Source of the DNA: Serinus canaria
Taxonomy: Eukaryota; Chordata; Aves; Passeriformes; Fringillidae
NCBI RefSeq assembly: GCF_022539315.1
Contig: NC_066313.1
Span: 9,675,764-9,739,763 of the forward strand
DNA length: 64,000 bases
Reading direction: 5' to 3'
Within the stretch, counting starts at the first letter, position 1. Each line of letters begins with the position of its first letter. The notes under the pieces are model-generated. The model made no database searches. It was not told the DNA's origin and was given only the letters and a program-made list of their open reading frames with translations. Position numbers and translations under genes: made by a program. Positions 50,084-61,384 of this stretch are shown piece by piece.

Positions 50084-51996
50084 GAGTATGTTTTCGTCCT
50101 GCTACTGTTGGCAAGGGGAAAGGCATTTTTGCATCACTGGTAACAGCAATTCTGAGTGCTAATAGAAGTTTCAGAGCTACTGAGGTTTCCATGGTGTGCG
50201 TGTCAAGCCCCTTTCTCCATGGACTGGAGGAAGGAAACCTCTCTGCTGTTCCTGGCTGTGGCTGCAGCTTCAGCATGCAATGCTAATTGGGGAAGGGATT
50301 AACTCTTGTTAAACATTTGATTGCCTTTCCTTTGGGAGACCATGGAAACATGCCAGAAGGAGTGAATCTTCAGAGTAACACTTGTGCTCATCTCTAGACC
50401 TGCTTCCATCAACTGAACGTGCCAAACCTCTTAGTCCCTCTGGGAGAGGAGTTTCCATAGGGCTGATGCTTCTATTTTAACGTGTAAAGACTGGGTCTTA
50501 ATGGTGTTGGCATCTTCCACCAGCCTTCAAAGCAAAGATGAGAATGCTGGGATTAGTTTGTTTCAAATCAGTGGAAGCACAGGCTAGAACTGCAGCTTTA
50601 TGAAGCCATTAGCAGGAGTTAGCAGTGTGTGCTCTATGCTTCATAATATAAGCAGCATTATCAATCATGTGTGCTCAGGCATTCCTTCACTTCCTCACAA
50701 CTGTGTGTGCAAGAAGGAAAACTGGCACTGAACAGGGGTCATCCCCAACGAACCCTGACCCTCTGAAACTGCTTGCTCTAGGCAAGGACTTGCTGGTTAG
50801 GCCAAACCCCTGTCCCATGAAATTTAGGTATATTCAAACCAATTTCTGCCTATGGTTAACTCCCAACGATGCCTTGAAAAGCAAAAACAATGTTCTTATT
50901 AAGGCAAGAACTACAAGAAAGGCAATTTCCTCAGAAAATTACCAAGTGTTATGTTTGGATGGCATAATACATATTTGGGGAAGAAATGAAGATGGCTTGG
51001 ATACTTACTAGGCTTCCTGTTCAACAAATACCTAATAAATCATGTGAGAGATTATTTTCCTGAGAAAATACTGTATTAACTAGAAGTCAGTGGAAAATCT
51101 TGCTGTTAAAGCCATCTGTTTTCCCTGCCTCATGCTCACAGAAACTCCACATGCGTGTGCCCGCATGAAAAGAGGAGAATGGATTGGATACAGATAAGTA
51201 TTTGGAACTGGAGGATTGATTGAGCTGAAATTAATTTTAGATGCAGTGAGATGGTGTCAGCCAGGACCAGATCTTTGCAAGTCACACAGTGAACAGCACC
51301 ATGTGTGGAAGAACGTAAGTGAATTTTCCTCGTGACCTTAGGCTAAGGTTAGCAAATTCCTGAACAATAATTTAAATCTCTTAAAAGATTTCTAACCAAG
51401 GCAAATTCTAAATATGCAGGCAAATCTTGTAATTACCACTGTCAAAACATGAAGTGTATGGACCAGCAAAATACATACTTCAGGGGCTCAGTGTAAATTG
51501 TAAAATTAAATTATAAAAGTGATTGAAGAAGGCTATAATTAAGACTGTTTTAAACTAAGGCCTTAGACAGGGGAGAATGATACAGTCACCTGTATCTATG
51601 CAAAGCATTCAAATACTGATGAGCAAAGACACATCTGTGCCCATGATCATGAAAAGATTAAATTATAGGATTTTTAAAACAAAAATATAAATTTACCACA
51701 TGGCAATAAGTCCCACTGTTTATGGGTTATTTCTTTGGACATGAATGTAGTTACTCCTTGGAAACATTAATTACATAATCATTTAATTAATAGGGTAGAA
51801 GATTAGGAAATGGGGGAAGGGGGAACATAACCTGTTTTCCTGTTTCTCCTGCCTAACTGTTATGAGAACTGGAAATCTTTAGCACAAAACTTTCTCAAAG
51901 TAAGAAGTAGCCTGGTGTTTTACTACTAAAATCATCTTGAAATGTTGTGCTGTGGACAGTCAATCTGGTCATGGAAGAATGAATAGGTGTACATAA
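50084..51996. other. Non-coding unique sequence
   Basis: No gene called. A 74-nt exon-like segment at 51241-51314 is discussed in the findings. A 114-codon frame at 50667-51011 shows no motif. Confidence 0.55.
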
Positions 51997-52059
51997 ATTA
52001 AAATTAAAATTCATTACACACAAAATTAAATAGCCACATTAAAATTAAAATTCATTACA
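51997..52059. repeat. 22-bp direct repeat, 41-bp period
   Basis: ATTAAAATTAAAATTCATTA plus CA occurs identically at 51997-52018 and 52038-52059, separated by 19 nt. Local duplication in AT-rich DNA. Confidence 0.85.
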
Positions 52060-54108
52060 AACTCGTAATATTTCAATTTCAAATAGAGACTCCAGCCAAT
52101 AGTCCTTGCCATGAGCAAAGGGAGGATCCTCTCATTTTAGAGCAAGTGTTTGCTGGGAGCTTCTGAGCCTCAGGAATTTCTCCAGCTCAGAGGAAGGTTC
52201 TCAACTCGATGTCTGCAGTTGCTCAAGTCCCCAGGTGAAATTTAGGTGTTGCAAATGTGCTTATTCCCAAAGTGCTCAAAGAAGTAGCATGAGCCCCTGA
52301 AAGGCAAAACCACAGACATGCAACTTGACTTCAGGTCAAATCAAACAGGGTCAAGGGCAGTATTTTGGCTGTTGGTGTAATTGGAATAAGATGGGTTACA
52401 GATGTGAGGGAGCTGAGGGAGAAGCAAAGAGAGGGAGGCTGAAACAGAAGCTCTTTGGTTCCCCCCTGAGAGATTACACTGATTGCCCAAGGGAGTTTTC
52501 CTACCTCCTGCTGATCATCTACCAGTCCTCTCCTACCTTGCATAAACTGGAAAAATATCTCTGTACCTATGGAGAAAGTTTAATCTATTATCTTTATACT
52601 GCTTAGTTTGGACACTAGCACACTTAGTGCACCATGGTCAGAATAGGCTTAATATTTCACACTCTATTATATGTTCCTGTTTTTGTTGTTGTGAAATGTG
52701 TTGTACATTTTAAATCATTAAATGTTATGAAATATGTTTTGCTCAGGAAGATTTCATTATTAAAATAAGCACCAGGTTAAAGCAGATATCACACAACTGC
52801 TATTGCCTGAAGTCTAAGTTCTAGTTTTGCTTAACCTCTACAATGCTATTCAAGAATCACAATCATATAAGATCTAAGTAAATCATTCCAGAAAGGATAA
52901 CACAACATGCAAAGAGATCAAGATGGAGAGCAAGAATAATAATACTGAGCATAATTTGTCTATCCTAAAGACAGATTAAAGATCAGTAGTAACTGCTCAG
53001 TGATAAGAAACTGTAGTTAAACTCATTTACAATACAGATCTCCACTGAATACAGCTATAATGCATAATAAGTTTACTATCCTTTCATAAATATGTAAAGC
53101 TGATATAATGTTGTGACAGCTTTATGCTTTCTTTCAGTTCTCTTTAATAGCAGACATAAAAAAGACCCCATCAATTTTAATAAGTTTTGGAGAAGGTCCA
53201 AAACGAGTGGAAGAAAAAGTAATTCTGAGGTTCTTGGGAAAGAAATAAAGGAATTAAATAAAGCTAAAAAATTGGCCTCAAATAAATTAAAAAGGCAAAA
53301 TTCAGCTTGAAGTTAATGCTGAAGCGAAACAAAACCCTCAAGTTAGCCTTGCAATAAGTTTTTATGCTGGAAAGATGGAGGAATAGGAAAGTCAAATGCA
53401 TCTACAAACTCACAAGCCTGACCAATTATTTCTGTTATGAGGCTAGAACCTGTGGATTTCCATCAAAACCAGTTGCCCATTCTTTACCTTTCCACACTCT
53501 AAGATAGATGGACTTACTTTGCCCTGTCAGTTGTGCAGCCAAGTTTAAAGTCTCAGCTCTCACTGCCTTCCAGTTTAGGAAGCTAACCATTAATACCACA
53601 CATTGTTATTATTTCCTTCTTTTCTTCACAATGAATGCAGAATTAACCTCTATAAATGGTCTTATTATCTCCAACATCAAATCTGAAGCTAATAATCTGC
53701 ATTATTTTACCAAAACATTTTGATTAACAAGCAGACCACAAGGCACATTTCTCATGCACAGTTCTCCTCAAGAAGTTTTTAATTCAGTATGAGTCCTGGG
53801 AGAGAAAAATTATGGGAAAAACACCACTGTTTAGGAACTATCCAGGGAATAGTCACAATATAAGAAAGTCTCCATGCACTTCAGGTTGCCTTCTCCTGAA
53901 TAAACTGTCAAGGCAGACTACTCATGTCTCCTTTTCTACTGTTGTTTAAATGTAGCTGAATAAATCTGATAAAATTAATAATGGAGTCCAGATGCATTAC
54001 TGCTGCTTTCTGATATTATAAAGTGCCCTTCAGCCTTTAAGGCCTTATGGTGTACTGGACTCATCCATCTCACTTTGTGAGGATGTATTAAAAAAAAAAA
54101 AAGCTTGT
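52060..54108. other. Non-coding unique sequence
   Basis: No gene called. The 65-codon frame at 53113-53310 is Lys/Asn/Arg-rich and opens near a TTTCTTTCAG splice-acceptor match. That composition is typical of A-rich DNA, so I leave it uncalled. Confidence 0.55.
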
Positions 54109-54228
54109 AAAAAAAAACCTCAAAAAACCACCAACCCCCCCCCCCCCAAAAAAAACAACAACAAAAAAACCCCAAAAAACAAAACTAAACAAAAAAAAAA
54201 CCCAAACAAACCACCACTCCCCACCCCC
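54109..54228. repeat. A/C-only low-complexity tract with C13 run
   Basis: 120 nt of plus strand with no G and only three T (54120, 54186, 54218). It contains an uninterrupted C13 (54135-54147), several A7-A10 runs and CCCC blocks. The minus strand is T/G only and reads as Phe/Trp/Gly-rich frames that are artefacts. Confidence 0.92.
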
Positions 54229-55705
54229 TTTGACAGTTCTGTATCTGCCCAGAAGGCTTTTGAACTTCCCTACTCACACAAATCACACACAGAGAAGCTG
54301 CAGCTTTCTCAGCACATATTTGCAAGCACTGCATGCCTTTGGGACCCACCTTCCACTTTGCCAAAATGTGTAAAATTGCAAAGGACAGGCCCTGAGTTCC
54401 TCCTGCAGGCTGCTGATGTCCCATGAAACAGGCATGACAAAGCTCCTACAAATCACAAGTGCAACTGTAGATTGATGAGATTTTACTAAAACCTTCCCCC
54501 CTCTCCTCACAAAATCCTTGGATTTGGTTATGTATCTAAATGGCTAGTGAGTCCCAGGAAGCTGCTTTTCCTCCAGTTTGGGGCAGATTTTCATTGAAAG
54601 ATGGGGTTCTATTTCCAAACATCTTTCTTATCATGCCTTTGGTGGAATATAATGGAATATGGAATTCCACCATCGTGAAGAGACAATTGTCTGCTGGCAG
54701 CACAGCTCCAAGTCCATTCTGTAAAGGATGGTGTGTCTCTTGGTTTGTAAAGTAGGCAGGCAGACCAACCCTTGACTTTGGGCTCAGATAATTCTTCTTC
54801 CAAGGAAGCTCTCCAAAGGCAAAAAGAAGGGCTTGGGGCAGGCAGAGAGGAAAAACCAAAGGGAACAGAATCACTGAAAGCAGAGCAAAACACCAGAGCT
54901 TATTTAAAACTCTCAACTGATTTTAAAAAGCTCCTAGGTCCTTATTGCTTCTCTATTGCTCCCAGCTTGTGAGAAATGCACTGAATTGAAAATAGCTTAT
55001 TGTATTTTAAGAAAACATTCCATGTTTTTTCCACTCTAAGGTGGGCTAGAAATCATCTAACTATTCCAGAAGATCTCAAGGAGAAATTACCAATTCTAAG
55101 CATCACTAGAGGAGAACAGGGAACTGCACCTTGATTCCAAATGGACAAAAAACCCCAAAACTGTACAGATCTGTACAACCATTGAGGAAAGGAGACTCAA
55201 CATCTGCATTCCTTTTAAATCAAAGCTGACATTTTCAGGGCAGTGATTTTACAAAGAACCATCAAATGCAGGCAGGGGAAGTAATCATAGTCCTTGCTTT
55301 AAAAAGCAAAAGAAAAAAAAAAAAAGAATTATTTTTGTAGTCTCAGTCACTAAGAGAACTCATTAACTTACATAATTTAATTGTACCCAGCTGAAATGGT
55401 AAATATCATGATAGATTTTTTCCTTATGGGTCATTACTTTTGTGGTTAAGTGATTACAAAGAGATATATGAAGCCTGTGGTGGTATTTAGCTTTAAATAT
55501 TGAATTTCTTTGCACCTCTAATGCAAAATGGAAAAAGTTGATGCAGATTGGTTTTTTGGCTTTCAATACAATGCACTTAAAGTACCCCTCGCAGATATTT
55601 CCCAGACACAATTCTGCAACATGAGTATCTAATAAATTTGTTGTCCTGGAGGACTTATAACCAACCCATTGAGCACCATTTTTTTTCTTTTGTTTTTCTT
55701 AACAG
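54229..55705. other. Non-coding unique sequence
   Basis: Frames of up to 126 codons on the minus strand (54536-54916) overlap plus-strand frames. The minus one starts with a Leu-rich, signal-peptide-like stretch but has nothing else that identifies it. An A13 run lies near 55313-55325. Confidence 0.55.
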
Positions 55706-55733
55706 ATAGTAAAATTCTTCTGCAAGAGGAATG
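55706..55733 (+). other. Candidate 28-nt microexon bounded by strong splice-site matches
   Basis: A long pyrimidine tract (about 55680-55700, almost all T with C) leads to TTAACAG at 55699-55705. After 28 nt comes ATG|GTAAGTAA, a close match to the consensus 5' splice site. Length 28 is not a multiple of three. No neighbouring exon is recognised, so this could be a non-coding exon, a cryptic exon or chance. Confidence 0.2.
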
Positions 55734-56400
55734 GTAAGTAATTCTGACTACAAAGGACAAAATATAATGCTGGGTACAAAGAAGGGCAAGACAAAAACAA
55801 ACATAAAAAGAGCTTTTATTGGTAGAGCTCTTGCTGTTCATAGTCCCTGTTTTAATTGAATATTTATCAAAATCAAAGAGTAATGCTCAATGGATCTTTA
55901 TTCCTCTGCCCTCTGAGACACCACTCTGCTAAAAGCTGTTCCAGGTATATTGCAGCAGCAGCTACAGCTGAGCAAACGCTGCCCTGGCCATGCTGCAATA
56001 AAGGTTCATTACAAGATGCATTATTGAAGAATAAACATTTCCAGATAGAGAAAACAGTAAATTTTTTCTACTTTTTCTAGTGTTAGACCAGAACCTGGAA
56101 ACCTGGAAGTGGTAACATTGAAAATTCAATATTTAACAAATCCTGCTTACATATGGTCTTTTTTTTTTTTTCCTCTAATGCTGTTGTGGTACATTGAGTT
56201 TCTGAAAAGAACCAAACTTCTCTGGGAGAAAGAAGGTAGCAATCAGCAAAACTGTAGCTCCCATCATTTCCCAGAGAGCTAACCTAAAAATATATTTTTC
56301 TTCAAAAATTGTGATGGTTTTTTCAATTGTGCATATTCAATTCCTGAAAACACTGTCTAGGAGATGAATCCTAGAAGCATAGCAATGTAATTAAAAGAAG
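55734..56400. other. Non-coding unique sequence
   Basis: Nothing recognised apart from a T13-type run near 56159-56171. Confidence 0.55.
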
Positions 56401-56452
56401 CAACAAAACCAACAAAAACCTCCTAACCAACAAACCAAAACAACCCCCAAAT
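56401..56452. repeat. A/C-rich low-complexity tract
   Basis: 52 nt, no G, only two T (56421, 56424). Consists of CAAC/AACC/CAAA units. Belongs with the other amino-skewed tracts. Confidence 0.8.
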
Positions 56453-56537
56453 TCTCAAGTTGTCTTCCAAAAGATAGTCTTTAACAAAATCTTCTACTTA
56501 TAATGTTAATGAGAATTGTACTAAGGGGGAATTATTT

Positions 56538-56782
56538 CACATTGAAAGAGAATAGGTTTTTTCTGTTAGGCATTAGAAAGAAATTCATTACCAGAAGGGT
56601 GGTGAGGCCCTGGCACAGGTTGTCCAGAGGAGCTGTGGATGCTCCATCCCTGGGAGGGTCCAAGGCCAGGCTGGATGAGCTCTGAGCATCCTGATCTAAT
56701 GCAAAGTGTTCCTGCCCATGGCAGAGAGGTTGGAACAAGATGATCTCTGAAGTTCCTTCTGACACAAACCATTCTGGGACTC
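56538..56782 (+). mobile_element. CR1 LINE, truncated 3' end
   Basis: The only sense-strand CR1 in the window. ATTGAAAGAGAATAGGTTTT, then TAGGCATTAGAAAGAAATTC, GGTGGTGAGGCCCTGGCACA, GTTGTCCAGAGGAGCTGTGG, ATGCTCCATCCCTGGGAGGG, AAGGCCAGGCTGGATGAGCT, CATGGCAGAGAGGTTGGAAC, AAGATGATCTCTGAAGTTCC and CACAAACCATTCTGGGAC match the avian CR1 3' end in order. It stops at a degenerate ATTCTRTG tail (ATTCTGGGACTCT). About 245 bp; 5'-truncated with no ORF2 domain. The overlapping frames at 56503-56796 are shadows. Confidence 0.94.
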
Positions 56783-57360
56783 TTTACAACTTGCATGAAC
56801 TCCTCAGCCCAGCAAAAGCCACTGCTTCCAAAGCAGCTCTTGTGGAAGCAGCTAGGACCAGTTTGTGAAACAAAGATGAAATCTCATAACTTATAACAAA
56901 CTATATAACAAAACCACCAGAGTTAGTTTGTAGTGAGTACCCTCCACAGTCATTTGTTTGAGCCTTCACTTCCAACTGCTGGACAAAGGCAATGCAAATT
57001 CAGTGCTTTTTTCCTGACACAAGAGTGGCTGCTGGATTTACAGCCCCAAAATGAGTCTCCTAGGAACAAGTCATTCCTGACTCTATTTCCAGCCTCTTTT
57101 CACAGTATGATTTGGAAGAGTCTTATGGATACTCAACAGTGCCAATAAAGACTTTCTCTCACACTTGGTACATCCAGTCCAGTGAAAGCTTGTGCCTGTC
57201 AAGCTGTTCCTTCTAAAATCATATAATTTAAGTATTTAAAATTCTCCCTCACTTCATCAATCTGGTATTTTCTTTTCTTAGAACCTGGTATTTTACTAGA
57301 TATTCTCCTACTTCTCCAACCTCTCCTGCTTCACAGAAGTAGTTTAGCAATTTATCACGT
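56783..57360. other. Non-coding unique sequence
   Basis: Nothing recognised. A 71-codon frame at 56933-57148 shows no motif. Confidence 0.55.
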
Positions 57361-57475
57361 TTGTTTTGGGTTGCTTTTATTGTTTTGGTTTTTGTTTGTT
57401 TTGGGTTTTGTTTGTTTCTGCTTTTGTTGGTTCTGTTGTGTTTATTTTTGTTTTGTTTTTTTCTTTTGTTTTTTA
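57361..57475. repeat. T/G-rich low-complexity tract
   Basis: 115 nt dominated by TTTTG/TTTG/GGG units with few A and C; 57380-57417 is pure T/G. The 119-codon plus-strand frame and the 82-codon minus-strand frame over it are composition artefacts. Confidence 0.85.
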
Positions 57476-60400
57476 ATACTTCGTTGATATTTGCCATTTT
57501 TTCACTAGCAGATATTTCAATATGTAACTACACATCTTCTCTTATCACAAAATCTTACAAAAGTTTTAATTCATTATGGACTTCTATAGCACCTCCATCA
57601 AATTGCAGATTATATTGTAGCCAGCTGAAACAAAAGAACAGAGCTAAAGCCAGAGCTATTCTCCTGCTGCAGTATCACATTCCACCATCAAGAGGATATG
57701 AAGTGTTTTATGTTCCTTGATCTTGTCAGCACTCTAGGGTTGAGATAGGAGGTTAAAGGGAGGTGACAAGGTTAAATGATTTGACTAACATCCCAAACAA
57801 GGCTCAGTGTGATTATGAGCCTGCCTCAGCTTTCTAATAACATATGTAATGAGGGAGAATTGGAAGCTTCCCACACCAACAGCTCATGCAGAAGTGATTT
57901 GTTTCTCCCTACACCCTGGCCACAATAGGCATCCATATATTTCTTTTAAGAATATTGTCATGGCCCACTAAATTACCCCTGGGCAGTGCTATCAGTGGTG
58001 TTCCACTTTGCCCCTTTATTTCTTTCTGTGACATTACTCTGCACAAGGGTTACCAGAAAGACAGATGAAGTAGGAGTAGATGGGTCTCTAAGGGGTGATA
58101 TATAGTAGGTACATAATAGAAAAAAAGCAAGGATGGTGTTGTAACAGGAATTTTCATTTCTCTCTCCTCATTTCCAGAAGAAATTCCAGGCATTGGAAAT
58201 TTATTGTGCCATGGTTATCAGGCTTATATTTTCTTAGACTCTAACTTCTTTTCAAGGAACTTGACTCCTAATGGCCCTATACTTTTTCCTCCTCCATTTT
58301 ATTTTCTCTTTCACAATGGCAAATCAAAATTCTCAGTGGAGAACTCCTGATAAATTCTCTCGTGATCATATCAGATAGTATTTTTATTGACATCAAAATC
58401 AGACAATGAAAAACCTGTCAAAAATTGCTCAGGAGCACAGTTTGTGAACAGTGCAGTTTGACTAGCAGGAAAAGCAGCTGTTCTGGCAGCCAGGATGTTG
58501 GAGAAATGTCTGGCAGCTTTTAATGTGGGTGTAAAAGTTGTCATGTGAAGTTGTTTTCAACCTGATGGATTTAATAGTTCCTCAGAGCCATCATGGTCTA
58601 TCACCTCTATGAGTATTAAGGGACTCCTAAATCCATGGATAGATAATTTGGCTGCCACACTTGCACCATAAATCCACATCCTTAAAGCCTTCATTAAATT
58701 TGTACAGACCATTTCTTAAGTGCAATTAACTGTGCCTTTCTTAAGAAAAGAAGCTGATTTGTTTCCCTCCCCCATAGATCCCATTAGTTCCCATCCTCCT
58801 TGTGGAAATGGGAATGTAAGTCCTGCAACTTGTTTAAAAGAATATCCAATGCCTAGGAATTGGAAATTGTTTATAACTTTTGCACTCCACCTGTATCACT
58901 ACGGAGCACCATACAAAGGAAATTTCCCCAGCTGGGTCCTAGTTTGGTTGAGCTCGGCAAGGTTTATGAAATACTGACATAGCTGCTGGACACATCAGTT
59001 TTTGGACAGATTTTTCCCATTGATTCATTAAATTTTGTACTAGATTAATTTGTTTCAACTGTGACAGCATAATCAATCCACTTTATCCACCATTACTACT
59101 GGGCAGCCAAGCTAAAATTTGCAATACAATGTTAAAAAGTAGGGAAACCTGTGCATTTTGATTTATCACATTCTATCATTAAAGGTTAGCAGACCACTCA
59201 AAAATCATTCCAAAATCCTAATTTCTAAAAATTACTGAATAATCACTTGAAAATATTGCTAAATTTCTACTTGGCAATGAAATTTTTGAAGGAAAGCTAC
59301 CACATCAGTTAATACCCAGTGATGTAACTTTTCAACCAGTTTAAACCAGCACACAACACAAATTCATGATTAAAACAGCACTAACAAGATATTCATTGCT
59401 TTATAATATGAACCAGTGTTTTCAAGAAAACATTATTTGCACAAATACTTTTCATTAAAGTGGTATAAACTTGCATAACTTGCAATACCTAATGAAACGA
59501 ACTTAAATATTCTAAATTCTCACTGCTTGGGAAACACTGTGCACCTTCAGAATCAAGTACTTACACAGCATGTACAACTGTCTCATGTTGGTTTTGTGGA
59601 AGGAAGTTAATTTGACTGCATGAATAAAATAACTTACTTTCTTAATTAGACATTTTAATCAGAGATCCATTAGCTAATCAGAGCTAATCAGTGTTTCATC
59701 AAGACTGCAAATAGGCAACTTGGGATAAGATGGTCAGGACTCACAGGCTTGCATGCATAATAGAAAGCTGAGGACATTCTTTTTGAAGATTTATCATTGA
59801 AGAAGGACCTAAAAGATTGTCATCATTTTGATACACAGAAAAAACTGAGGACAAGAGAAGTTATTCTTCCTCACCAGCAGCTCATAACAGTAATTTTGAA
59901 AAGAGCCTGTGAGAGAGAAAATTCAGATTCTTTTCATATTAATGCCTGGCCAGCTAAAATTGAGCTTTAGAATTCAAACTAATGTGGCATTGGGAGGTCA
60001 GTCAACAATGTTACACTGGCATTTATGTTTAATTTGGGATTTTTAACATTCAAGCCCTAACTGAATCTCTGCAAATGCCAACAGAGCATTTGCAATAAGA
60101 TTTTCAAAATTGGGCTTTCTGTCACTGCCTCCTCAGATTTCTTATCTAAGGTGATGGTGAACATTTTTAAGAAATTAGTAAAATCAAAAGAAAATCTAGG
60201 CTACTAATAAGAAAATTTACTAGTTTGCTTTATGGATTGCCAGATGAAATATTTACAACTACTTTTTCACCAAAGTATATATTTCTCACAAGGAATACCT
60301 TAATAACTGTGATATTAGCTGTAGTATAACTGTGCAATGGTCTGGCAAACACAGTTCACTCCTCCTCTGATACATTAGGCTATCCAGGAAAAAAGAGATA

Positions 60401-61350
60401 GCATAAAAATTAGGCAATCAAGCACATGTAAGAAAAGACTACTATGACTGTTTCATGTTCAACTATCTCTTAGAAATTCATTTAAAATCCGGATTAGTTG
60501 ATTTCACCTTTTTTTTGCTTATTTAAATTTAAAATGTAAATTAAAATTGATGCCACCAACAAATCAAATAGGATAAAATTTTCCAGAAAATTGAAACTTC
60601 TTTGGATGGGAAAGAGGGAAAAACCAGCCAGGTCAATCTGCTCCCCAGAATGGGACAAGCTGAACAATGCTTTTACTGAATTTCCAAGCTGAGGATCAAA
60701 AGGGATCCTATAATGCAGAAGGTAGAATTCAATTTTTACCTCCTCACAAAAGTACTGTCGCATTAGAAAAAAAAAAAAGGCTGGCATTTAATACTCAAGT
60801 TAGTATTTGCAAACTAAAACAAATCCAGTTACTTCAACAAGATGCCATATGGTCTGTGAATTTGCACTCTGCCAAGTTGGAAGAGTATTTTTTTTTTATT
60901 TCAAGGGATGCCAAAAAAAACTATACTGAGAAGCTGTATTGTTAAAACCCTTCACAGAAGTAACGATTCACCAGGTGAAATTCATGCAAGACAAAGGAAA
61001 TTATATAGGAGTTAAAAGGAAGGGGAAATGGGAGATGGTCCCAGCAGAAATTCCTTGTTAGTCAAATCTCTGACAGTGAATGAAAATGGTCCAGCCTGAG
61101 TCTGGCTGCAAGTTGTCCCTGAACACCATGGAAAAGGGCACAAAAGAACAGGGCTGAGCTTCCTTGGTGCTCCATGGGCAAGTTCCTTCCTCTGCCACAG
61201 CATTTTGCTCACACTTGGAATTGTTGGGTGCAGGTAACCAAGTGAGTGACATTGATTCTAAGGAGATATTGGGAATTTTCATCATTGGTTGGGAAGCAAC
61301 ACCTATTTCCTATGTTATATACACAGATATGGTATAAATAACAAAACAGT
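57476..61350. other. Non-coding unique AT-rich sequence, possible old SINE traces
   Basis: No gene. Two weak MIR-like strings: AAGGTTAAATGATTTGACTA followed by ACATCCCAAACAAGG (about 57768-57801), and ACACAGAAAAAACTGAGGAC followed by AAGAGAAGTTA (about 59832-59862). Both resemble the MIR core but are short. The rest is unique AT-rich DNA with short A and T runs. Confidence 0.5.
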
Positions 61351-61384
61351 AAAAACCCCAAACCCTCACCAAACAAAACCCACA
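61351..61384. repeat. Short A/C-rich tract
   Basis: AAAAACCCCAAACCCTCACC then AAACAAAACCCACA: 34 nt, no G, one T. The smallest of the amino-skewed tracts. Confidence 0.7.

Noticed and set aside
53113..53310. 65-codon basic frame after a TTTCTTTCAG acceptor match
   Set aside because: Lys/Asn/Arg richness follows from the A-rich sequence; no donor or homologue recognised.
54536..54916. 126-codon minus-strand frame with a Leu-rich start resembling a signal peptide
   Set aside because: Overlaps open frames in other registers and on the plus strand, has no further motif, and a hydrophobic start is common in T-rich DNA.
56503..56796. 60-77 codon frames on both strands
   Set aside because: Shadows of the plus-strand CR1 3' end.
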